A stretch of 5,913 bases of DNA, taken from an uncultured bacterium. Lineage in GTDB: Bacteria > Patescibacteria > JAEDAM01 > Absconditabacterales > Absconditicoccaceae. The stretch is taken from assembly GCA_903904545.1 (NCBI GenBank), contig CAIVDB010000122.1:1-5913 (forward strand), read 5' to 3'. The notes beneath the pieces were generated by a model, which worked only from the letters and a program-made list of their open reading frames with translations, was not told the DNA's origin and did not search any database. Position 1 is the first letter of the stretch; every line of letters starts with the position of its first letter. The position numbers and the translations under genes are program-made. Below are positions 1 through 5,913 of the stretch, in pieces.

Positions 1-546
1 AAAGCAAAAAAAGAAAAAGACGCTTTAGTCAAAAATTTTTTAGAAAATGATATCAAAAACCATCAAGGGAATATAGTATCAAATCAGAAAGAGATAACTG
101 ATGCTAAAGACGCAAAGATAAGAGAACTCCAAAATCAACTGAACGAAACCATAACCACAATGCCAAAACTTGGAGAGTATCTTTCTCTAGAAAGAAGAAG
201 ATTAGTAACTGTAAAAACCAATTTAGATAAATTTAATACTCCTGAAAACAAAGCAAATTGAAGTTACCCAAAAAATTTCCTCATTTATGCAATGGGAGTA
301 GCAAATCATTCTCTTTTTGGAATAAACGACAAAATCAAAAGAACAGGAGTAAAAATGATGCGAAAACGAAAAAATGATGATATCAAGTGAAATCTAGAAA
401 CACTAGAGAAAAAACTAACTATCTCAACTAGTGATGAAAAAAAACCACGAAAAAGAACATTAAAACTTATGATACAATCAGAACTTATAGAAGCGAAAAA
501 AGCATATTTAGAACAACAAAGAGAGAGTCTTTGATTGGCTGCATAA
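1..546 (+). CDS. C-terminal part of a charged coiled-coil protein (5' partial), UGA read as Gly
   Basis: The frame is open from the first base of the window to a TAA at 544-546, giving 181 residues if TGA at 259, 388 and 532 is read as glycine. I do not recognise the family. The first 80 or so residues are a charged, Lys/Glu/Asn/Gln-rich helical stretch of coiled-coil type. A short less charged segment follows, around residues 90-112 (NFLIYAMGVANHSLFG), then a very basic patch (MMRKRKN, residues 119-125) and a final charged helix ending in LGLAA. No signal peptide or catalytic motif is visible, and the true N-terminus lies outside the window. The small acidic gene starts 22 bp downstream, so the two are probably co-transcribed. 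The coiled-coil style resembles the end of the large protein at 2649-5913. A paralogous relationship is possible but cannot be tested here, because that gene's C-terminus is missing. Confidence 0.85.
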
Positions 547-547
547 T

Positions 548-568
548 TTTATTTCATAGTAAACATCC
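548..568 (+). promoter_or_regulatory. T-rich leader without Shine-Dalgarno, upstream of the first acidic gene
   Basis: Between the TAA of the upstream gene and the ATG at 569 there is no AGGAGG-like sequence. A TTTATTT box occupies 548-554, starting 21 nt before the ATG, followed by CATAGT at 555-560. Similar T-rich boxes precede the other starts in the window. It could be a U-rich translation-initiation element, for example bound by ribosomal protein S1, or a -10-like element giving a very short leader. The sequence does not distinguish these. Confidence 0.3.
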
Positions 569-874
569 ATGCTAATATCACTCAATGAAGCAAAAAAATA
601 TGCTATCGAAAAGGTAGCTCAACTCACCGGAGAAGAAATCGATGACGAAGAAAAAGACATCATAGAAATGGCTCTAGAACAAGATTTTTTTGATAAAATC
701 AGTGAGATCATAAGCGAAGAAGAACTCGAAAAGGCAATGCTTACTACTCCAGAAGAACTAGATGGCTATCTCTTCCACAGAATCCCCAATTACACTACCC
801 TCCTAGAAGAAACAACTATCGCATTCCTTAGCGATTACCTCTCAGAAGAGGAGGAAGAAGAGCTTAGAGCTTAG
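569..874 (+). CDS. Small highly acidic protein, paralogue of the 91-aa protein downstream
   Basis: This encodes 101 aa from ATG 569 to TAG 872-874, with no in-frame TGA, so it reads identically under any relevant code. The family is not recognised. It has about 30 Asp/Glu against 8 Lys/Arg (net near -22) and a mostly helical, leucine/isoleucine-spaced pattern with no signal peptide or membrane segment. It aligns by eye along its length with the protein at 1187-1462: an N-terminal EAKKY against EATKY, a central run of acidic helices, and IPNYTTLLEE against VPDYQELLTE near the C-terminus. The C-terminus is extended by a six-Glu run and the residues LRA. The last codons and the stop lie inside the first two to three units of the heptamer array. 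A cytosolic acidic adaptor, chaperone or inhibitor role is conceivable but unsupported. Confidence 0.8.
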   Translation: MLISLNEAKKYAIEKVAQLTGEEIDDEEKDIIEMALEQDFFDKISEIISEEELEKAMLTTPEELDGYLFHRIPNYTTLLEETTIAFLSDYLSEEEEEELRA

Positions 875-1040
875 ATGTTAGAGCTTAGAGCTTAGATGTT
901 AGAGCTTAGATGTTAGATTTTAGATGTTAGAGCTTAGAGCTTAGATGTTAGAGCTTAGAGCTTAGAGCTTAGATGTTAGAGCTTAGATGTTAGATTTTAG
1001 ATGTTAGAGCTTAGAGCTTAGATGTTAGATCTTAGATCTT
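859..1040 (+). repeat. Heptamer tandem array, 26 units of AGANNTT
   Basis: Twenty-six uninterrupted 7-bp units run head to tail with no indels. Every unit is AGA-NN-TT, and only positions 4 and 5 vary: AGAGCTT (A, 13 copies), AGATGTT (B, 9), AGATTTT (C, 2) and AGATCTT (D, 2). The order is AABAABABCBAABAAABABCBAABDD. This contains a higher-order repeat, AAB-AABABCB then AAB-AAABABCB then AAB, with a period of about 70-77 bp. Each unit junction carries TTAG, so all three forward frames meet a TAG at least every 21 bp. The array starts within the 3' end of the acidic gene at 569-874. Heptameric repeats of this general kind are known in bacteria (the STRR repeats of cyanobacteria), but this motif is not one I can assign to a named family. 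Confidence 0.97.
1027..1039. repeat. Small perfect inverted repeat at the end of the heptamer array
   Basis: The two AGATCTT units that close the array create AGATC-TTA-GATCT, a 5-bp perfect stem with a 3-nt loop. Only these D-type units make it, so the array edge differs from its body. The stem is short and has no T-tract after it, so it does not qualify as an intrinsic terminator. It may be only a by-product of the repeat sequence. Confidence 0.5.
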
Positions 1041-1045
1041 AGATA

Positions 1046-1155
1046 AATAACCAATACACTAATAACCAATACACTAATAACAAATACACCAATAACAAAT
1101 ACACCAATAACCAATAACCAATAACTAATAACCAATAACTAATAACCAATACACC
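1046..1155 (+). repeat. Second tandem array, mixed 15-bp and 7-bp units of AATAACC type
   Basis: The array opens with four 15-bp units: AATAACCAATACACT twice (1046-1075), then AATAACAAATACACC twice (1076-1105). Five 7-bp units AATAAC(C/T) follow (1106-1140), and a final 15-bp unit AATAACCAATACACC closes it (1141-1155). The 15-mer is itself a heptamer (AATAACC) plus an octamer (AATACACY), so one heptamer-like motif explains the whole block. The motif differs completely from the array at 859-1040, which ends only five bases upstream. Most units contain TAA in the forward direction, and the strand is nearly free of G. Confidence 0.95.
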
Positions 1156-1162
1156 AACACCC

Positions 1163-1186
1163 TTTTAACCTTATAAACCCACACCC
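1163..1186 (+). promoter_or_regulatory. Possible promoter or short leader of the second acidic gene
   Basis: The 31 bp between the second array and the ATG at 1187 hold TTTTAA (1163-1168) and TATAAA (1172-1177, ten bases before the ATG), followed by a C/A-only stretch with no Shine-Dalgarno sequence. The TATAAA is a good match to a bacterial -10 box and would give a leaderless or nearly leaderless transcript. No convincing -35 box can be placed, since that position falls in the repeat array. This is the most plausible promoter for the three-gene unit downstream, because the repeats separate it from the upstream genes. Confidence 0.35.
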
Positions 1187-1462
1187 ATGAAAACTATGAA
1201 ATCTATCGAAGAAGCAACTAAGTACATCCATACAATTATCAAGGAGATGAATCCAGAAATCCAAGAAGAAGAAATTTATGAAACTATCTTGGAAGAAGTT
1301 TTGGAATCTGCAGACGTAGACCTTAGTGAACACGACATCGAAGTCTTAGATGAACACAACGCAGATCTTGAATTCATTGATAAATTCTTACAAAAGAAAG
1401 TACCTGATTATCAGGAGTTATTGACAGAGATTGTCGAAGATATGATCAATGACGAAGACTAA
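1187..1462 (+). CDS. Small highly acidic protein, paralogue of the 101-aa protein upstream
   Basis: This encodes 91 aa from ATG 1187 to TAA 1460-1462. An alternative ATG at 1196 (Met4) is equally compatible with the alignment to the upstream paralogue. The family is not recognised. It has about 29 Asp/Glu against 7 Lys and no Arg, giving a net charge near -22, and it lacks Gly, Cys and Trp entirely, so the UGA recoding does not affect it. The predicted fold is several short acidic helices, with the shared motif VPDYQELLTE near residues 71-80. No signal peptide or membrane segment is visible. The next gene starts 20 bp downstream and encodes a protein with a strongly basic C-terminal half, so a binding partner or chaperone role is an inference worth testing. 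Its separation from its paralogue by 312 bp of repeats suggests local duplication. Confidence 0.8.
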   Translation: MKTMKSIEEATKYIHTIIKEMNPEIQEEEIYETILEEVLESADVDLSEHDIEVLDEHNADLEFIDKFLQKKVPDYQELLTEIVEDMINDED

Positions 1463-1482
1463 TTTATTTATCCACATCGCTT
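1463..1482 (+). promoter_or_regulatory. Short intergenic leader with TTTATTTAT box
   Basis: The 20-bp gap starts directly after a stop codon with TTTATTTAT (1463-1471) and has no Shine-Dalgarno sequence before the ATG at 1483. The same nonamer recurs in the next gap at 2626-2634. Such a short gap is too small for a full promoter unless it reaches into the preceding gene, so a translation-initiation role is at least as likely. Confidence 0.3.
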
Positions 1483-2622
1483 ATGGCTAACGAAAAGACA
1501 CCAAGCACCACACCAGAAACAAGCGAGACTGCAAAAGTCACTCCTTCTGCAAACACGGAAAACAAACCAACAGAAAAAAAAGAAAAGATAAAAGAAAGTT
1601 GAGATACCTATTTTGTGCCTATCTATGGAGAAAAGCCGGATAAGGAAAATGTGCTCAAAATATTGAAAGAAAGATCTGCCGCTTATAAAGAATGCAAAAC
1701 GTATGAAGAAGCAGCTAAGATAGTCGAAAAGAATAATCCTGATCTCTTCAAACGATTGAAAGAGAAAGAAACAGGAGATGGAAAATCAGAAGAAAAAGTG
1801 GTAGAAGAAATAGAGAAAAAGATAGCAGACAAAAATCGAGTCGAGGATCAGAAAAATCAGAAAGAAATAGATCAATATCTAGCTGAGCAATGATTCGCAA
1901 TAGATGACAAGAAGAAAGGATTAAACACTGAACAAGCAGTCAAAGACAAAGAAATAGAAAAAAAGAAAAAAGAATTAATGACACAACAATCCAAAGCACC
2001 AGAAAAAATAGAAAGAAAAGAGCCAGAGAAAATACCTGAAACAAAACCAATCCAAGAAGCAAAACAAGAAAAAGTTATCGAGAAAATACAGGAAGAAAAA
2101 ACAGAAAAAAAAACCTCAGAATCCACAAAGAAAAAGCGAAATCTCAATCCCTTCAAAGCCCTCAAACACGTAGGAAAGAAAGGATTAGAACTCCTCGCTA
2201 TGCCCCTCCATGTGGTAAGTAAGACAGCCACAACGATCTCTAGACCACAAGATATCTTCAAAAGACAGTATCGAAAAGACATAGGAACAAATATCGGCAG
2301 ATGAGCAAAATCTATGGCAAAAACATTTAGCGGACTCGTCTACGCTCCCCATCGTGAAGATACTCAATATGTGAATACCAGTCAAACATATGCGAAGACC
2401 CAATGACCCTCAGGAATAAATAAACCAGAAGCAGCAATTACCAGCTTTGGATGGACATTAGGAAAACTCCCCAAACTCGCAAGTAATATCGTAGCAGGGA
2501 CAACAAATGCATTGGCAGAGACCTTAGACAGTATAAAAACAGGGAAGGCTGATTACTGAGATACCAAAATGGCATTCTCCAGAGCAAGCAGTCGAAATCC
2601 ACAAGGCAAATCGAGTAAATAG
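1483..2622 (+). CDS. 379-aa protein with disordered charged N-terminus and basic amphipathic C-terminus; five in-frame UGA
   Basis: The frame runs from ATG 1483 to TAG 2620-2622 when TGA at 1600, 1891, 2302, 2404 and 2557 is read as glycine (residues 40, 137, 274, 308, 359). A standard-code caller would see only fragments. I do not recognise the family. Residues 1-39 are Thr/Pro/Ser/Glu/Lys-rich and probably disordered. Residues 40-95 look like a small folded part (GDTYFVPIYGEKPD, then helices; single Cys71). Residues 95-215 are a Lys/Glu-rich linker or coiled coil. From about residue 215 (KKKRNLNPFKALKHVGKKG) the protein is basic, about 29 Lys/Arg to 10 Asp/Glu. It also carries Gly/Ala/Ser-rich amphipathic stretches such as LGKLPKLASNIVAGTTNALA. 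No signal peptide or clear transmembrane helix is seen. It lies between the acidic gene and the giant gene with gaps of 20 and 26 bp. Glycine fits the UGA contexts (NIGRGAKS, KTQGPSGI, ADYGDTK). Confidence 0.85.
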
Positions 2623-2625
2623 TCA

Positions 2626-2648
2626 TTTATTTATCATAAGAAAGTATC
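2626..2648 (+). promoter_or_regulatory. Short intergenic leader with TTTATTTAT box upstream of the giant gene
   Basis: TTTATTTAT at 2626-2634 begins 23 nt before the ATG at 2649 and repeats the nonamer found at 1463-1471. A CATAAG hexamer follows at 2635-2640. AAGAAAG (2638-2644) is only a poor Shine-Dalgarno candidate. An in-frame TAA at 2637-2639 lies four codons before the ATG, which fixes 2649 as the first possible ATG start. Confidence 0.3.
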
Positions 2649-5600
2649 ATGGCAACAGCACCAAAACAACAGATCAATCTCGCAAAGGACAAAGCGCAAG
2701 AGAAGTTGGATTTACACAATTCGGCAATTAGCGATAAATCGAACAGATTATTCTCTCTGTTAGAGGGTCATGACGCAGCGATTCCTAGAGACCAACTAGA
2801 TCAATTTTTACATGAATATCTCTCTTCAACAGTAGGAAAAAGATCTGTCACAAAACTAGATTATGACTGGCTTAAGCTAAGACAACTTCTTAGCGTCAAA
2901 GAAAAAATTGCTTATATTACGGGGCTTATCTACGCACAAAGAGGCACAGAAAGAAATCCTGGAGCCATACGTTTGGACGATACAAGAAGTATAGACAATA
3001 GAAGACTCGAAACAACACTCAACGAAGTAATCATGAACATAGAAAGAGGTTTATTGAGTCACGAAACATTTACTGAATCCCGAACCTTGCGCAATGCCGC
3101 ATTGAATAGATTTGAATGTAAACTTTCCATTGCTGAAGGGATTGAACTAAATAATTTTGTATTAAAAATAAAAGACCTATGTAAAGCTGAAGGATTAGAC
3201 ACACTAGTTGAATCTACACATTTTACCAACGAATCAGATGCACAAAAGATACTTAAAATTTCAGGCATAATCAAACAAATAAGTGCAAGTGGGGTAAATC
3301 TAGGAGAAAACATTATCAAATGATTCGAAAAATTCAATGAAAAAGTAAAACCTCTCAAAGATCTAGATAAACACTACAAACACGTAACCAAGACACTAAA
3401 TATGGTACATAGAATAGTACAAAAGGGCTACCAATCAGCAATTAGACCTCAACAACAACTCAAGCTAGACCAAGTACTAGCAAAACTAAGCATGACAAAA
3501 AAAGTACAAGAAACACTCGCAAATTACAACAAGATAGAAAACTTTGATAAAAATGAAGAACATGGAATATTGGATCAACTTTTCGAAGAAATCAAGGGAC
3601 AGACAAATTTCAATGAAACTATTTACAAAATGGCTATTAGTGAAGCAGATTTCACTGAACGATTTTATTCTTCATGTGGACTTACTCTAACCATGGCAGC
3701 TAAAAGTGGTCTGGACAGAGAAAAATGAAAAGTTTTCTGAGCCAAAAAGAAAGACTTTGAAGCAGATGTTCAATCTCGAAGAGGAGAAGTAAGAAATAGA
3801 ATCTTTGAAATTGCTACAGGAATGGGAACTCGTGGAGATCTAAATGACCAAGAATTTGAAATAGCAAACAGCTTATTCAACCAGTTCCCAGACTTATTCT
3901 TCGCAAAAGAAGAAGACAATTATAGAAATTCAACGGACACAAACCACGAAATGCATTATCATAAAATGGAGAAAGTTCTCTCTGCAATTTTAAGACGTAG
4001 AGCTCCTGCATTAGTGAGTAGTAATAGAATTAGAAGAGGGTCTGCATGACGTATTTTATACAAATTTATAGAAAGCGCTCTCAAAGGGAAAGACAGATGA
4101 TTATTTAAACACATAAGAAGAATTTGGAATAGTGCAGATGACGCAAGTATATTCGCTATGATTATCATGGCCCAGAACGAAACAAAAAATCAAATCTTCT
4201 ATCAAGACAGAGATAAATCCAAGAAACACGAAAATTGGTACGGAAAAATACTCAAGAAAATATCTTTTGTTAAACACTGAAGAGATGCAGTAAGTGATGC
4301 TATGTCTCCCGCAGCCAACAAGGGATTAGCATTTGCCGAAACCGCAATAAAAAAATGAGCAGGAATAGGAAAATGAACACTAAAAGTAGGGAATACGGTA
4401 GTTTCTAACACAGGGAAAGCAAGTACTCGACTCATAGAAAACGGAACAGGGAAATTCAATTCCATGATGAAAAAAGATGGATATAAACGATGGAAGACAC
4501 TCCTCTATCCTATTTATGGAGCAACAGCCATTATCAATCCACTTGCACATCAAGCAAACAAAGGAGCTACATATCTAGCTAAACAATGAAACAAACACAT
4601 TGATGAACTTGGGAATACCGTAAACGAATGATATGAAGGAGCAAAAGAAATGGTTTCTAATGCAACCGGGGAAAAAGTAGATGGATTATATAAAGGATTA
4701 CTCTACGGAATAGAGCAAACAACAAAACTTGCTGCCAATGGGATATCTACAGTAGGTCAACGGGCTAAAGATAATTATGATACCAGACAACAAAGAGGTA
4801 TCCTTGGTGCATTATACGCAGCAGCAGAAGAAGATAACTGACTTCTCGATCTTATGCAGTCTACAGACGTACAGAAAATACTCAATCTTCAAGAAAGAGG
4901 TCCTTACCTCTTCGATGAAGATGGAAGAAGTCCAATAACCGAACAATCCAAAGAAAAATACCCTGAAAATGAAACAGGAATAAAAAACACTAAGAAAACG
5001 GTATTAAGTAAAGCATACACAGAAGTAAATCAACAATTCTCTAATTTCATGGAAGATCTAAAGAAAAAATACGAGACATTAGAAAACAAGTTAGATGAGT
5101 ACAAAAGAGGTACTCCAGAATACGACATAGCACTAAGAGAATTAATAAACCTAGGCGTCATCATGGAAACACGAAACGAAGGGAAAACATCAATGGACGA
5201 AGTTCTCTTAATAATCAATAAAGTAGCCAACAATATTATGCCTGACGGAGACTTTGCAACAAAGACTGAAGAAAAGGCAAAAGAAATTAAAGACCTTCTC
5301 GATAAGGGAAAAAAGATTAGTGAAGATAAGGTTCTAGAAATAAATGCAAAAACAAAGGAGATTCATGATAAGGAATTAGAAATCAAAGACATAGATAATA
5401 AGCTTTCATCAACGGGAGTAAATGAAACCAAGCAGTCAAGTAAGGAACTATCTGAAGAACAAGAAAGATTAAAAGCAGAAAAAACAACACTAGATGAAAC
5501 AATCTGATGAATGGAAAAGAAACGTGGGACCAACATAGGACAAAAAGCAACCGCACAAGGAGAAATAAACAGAATAGAGTGAGAAATAAGAAGAAGACAA

Positions 5601-5913
5601 TGAAATTTAGAATCATTCCAAGAAGGAGCAAAAAAACGAAAAAGAGAAAATGAAGAGCTCATTTTGAAGCAAGAAGAATTAGATGATATCAAAACAAGCC
5701 TTGGTTCAGAAGACACTAAGTTTCAAGAGACAAACAAATCTCTACTAGAGAAGGAAGCCACACTAACAACAGCCGATCCAAAAGACCACGAAGCAATAAA
5801 GGAAGAAATTGAAGAAATAAAAGAAAATCTTAACAAAATAAAAAAGATAATTGATGGAATCAAAGAAGAGGAAAAAAAAGCAGAAAGTGATATAAAGGCA
5901 TTAAAATCAGCCA
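2649..5913 (+). CDS. Giant helical/coiled-coil protein, at least 1088 aa (3' partial), fifteen in-frame UGA
   Basis: The frame stays free of TAA and TAG from ATG 2649 to the window end. TGA at 3321, 3726, 3738, 4047, 4098, 4278, 4356, 4374, 4587, 4629, 4839, 5505, 5508, 5580 and 5601 is read as glycine, about a fifth of all its glycines. I do not recognise the family, and no catalytic motif, signal peptide or clear membrane helix is visible. Residues 1-225 are a mixed, probably folded helical region (Trp74). Residues 225-545 continue helical, with a basic patch near ILRRRAPAL. Residues 545-730 are basic and Gly/Ala/Thr-rich with loosely repeating amphipathic segments (NKGLAFAETAIKKGAG, NKGATYLAKQGNKH, YKGLLYGIEQTTKLAANG). 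A coiled-coil segment lies near 792-830, and from about 868 to the end it is an almost continuous Lys/Glu coiled coil. It probably forms an operon with the two genes before it. A structural, scaffold or lipid-associated role is possible. Homology to the C-terminal fragment at 1-546 is also possible. Confidence 0.85.

Noticed and set aside
1027..1044. Intrinsic terminator at the end of the first array
   Set aside because: The inverted repeat has only a 5-bp AT-rich stem with no following T-tract.
859..1155. Repeat block as a CRISPR array
   Set aside because: Units are 7-15 bp and directly contiguous, with no unique spacers and no cas genes nearby.
1139..1333. Minus-strand ORF of 64 codons overlapping the second acidic gene
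   Set aside because: It is a shadow of the acidic gene: low-complexity Phe/Cys-rich translation, runs into the repeat array, no plausible start context.
1872..2403. Minus-strand ORFs of 136 and 72 codons
   Set aside because: They are antisense to the Lys/Glu-rich 379-aa gene. Their Phe/Ser/Cys-rich composition is what the reverse complement of A-rich codons produces.
5030..5716. Minus-strand ORFs antisense to the coiled coil of the giant gene
   Set aside because: Several overlapping Leu/Phe/Ser-rich frames arise as the complement of a purine-rich coding strand. None has an independent signal.
1483..5913. Genes broken by nonsense mutations (pseudogenes)
   Set aside because: Only TGA interrupts the frames, never TAA or TAG. 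No frameshifts are needed, and composition is continuous across every TGA.
1483..5913. Selenocysteine at the in-frame UGA codons
   Set aside because: Twenty-three UGA codons spread over three proteins without catalytic motifs cannot be explained by selenocysteine insertion, which needs a dedicated hairpin after each UGA.
1..5913. Mycoplasma-type code with UGA as tryptophan
   Set aside because: Separate TGG codons occur at plausible Trp sites, while TGA sites lie in small-residue, hydrophilic or Gly-rich contexts. It cannot be fully excluded without tRNA data.

Overview
The window most likely comes from a Patescibacteria/CPR bacterium that reads UGA as glycine (translation table 25, used by Gracilibacteria/BD1-5 and Absconditabacteria/SR1). 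Read with the standard code, the plus strand breaks into many short ORFs separated only by TGA. Read with TGA as glycine, it resolves into five genes, all on the plus strand, containing 23 in-frame TGA codons: 3, 0, 0, 5 and 15 in gene order. All four visible gene ends use TAA or TAG. The DNA is AT-rich, and the coding strand is rich in A and purines. No rRNA, tRNA, CRISPR array, transposase or recognisable metabolic gene is present.

Layout. Positions 1-546 hold the C-terminal end of a charged, coiled-coil-rich protein that begins before the window. After a 22-bp gap comes a small, very acidic protein (569-874, 101 aa). A 312-bp stretch without a gene follows (875-1186). It is filled by two adjacent but unrelated tandem-repeat arrays: 26 head-to-tail heptamers AGANNTT (859-1040), which begin inside the preceding gene, and a mixed 7/15-bp array built on AATAACC (1046-1155). 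A short leader follows, then a second small acidic protein (1187-1462, 91 aa) that is visibly a paralogue of the first. After 20 bp comes a 379-aa protein with a disordered, charged N-terminal half and a basic, Gly/Ala/Ser-rich C-terminal half (1483-2622). After 26 bp comes a very large protein of at least 1088 aa that runs off the window end (2649-5913). It has a helical N-terminal region, a basic Gly/Ala-rich amphipathic middle and a long C-terminal coiled coil.

How the genes may work together (inference). The three genes from 1187 onward are closely packed and are probably co-transcribed. None matches a family I recognise from sequence alone. The pattern of strongly acidic small proteins (net charge about -22 each) beside proteins with basic amphipathic segments is compatible with a dedicated partner or chaperone arrangement, but nothing in the sequence proves it. 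The acidic paralogue pair on either side of the repeat arrays suggests local duplication. No start codon has a clear Shine-Dalgarno sequence; each instead has a T-rich box (TTTATTT or TTTTAA) about 20-24 nt upstream.

Limits: the glycine assignment rests on residue context and on knowledge of these lineages, and no tRNA gene is visible to confirm it. Coiled-coil and amphipathic calls were made by eye.
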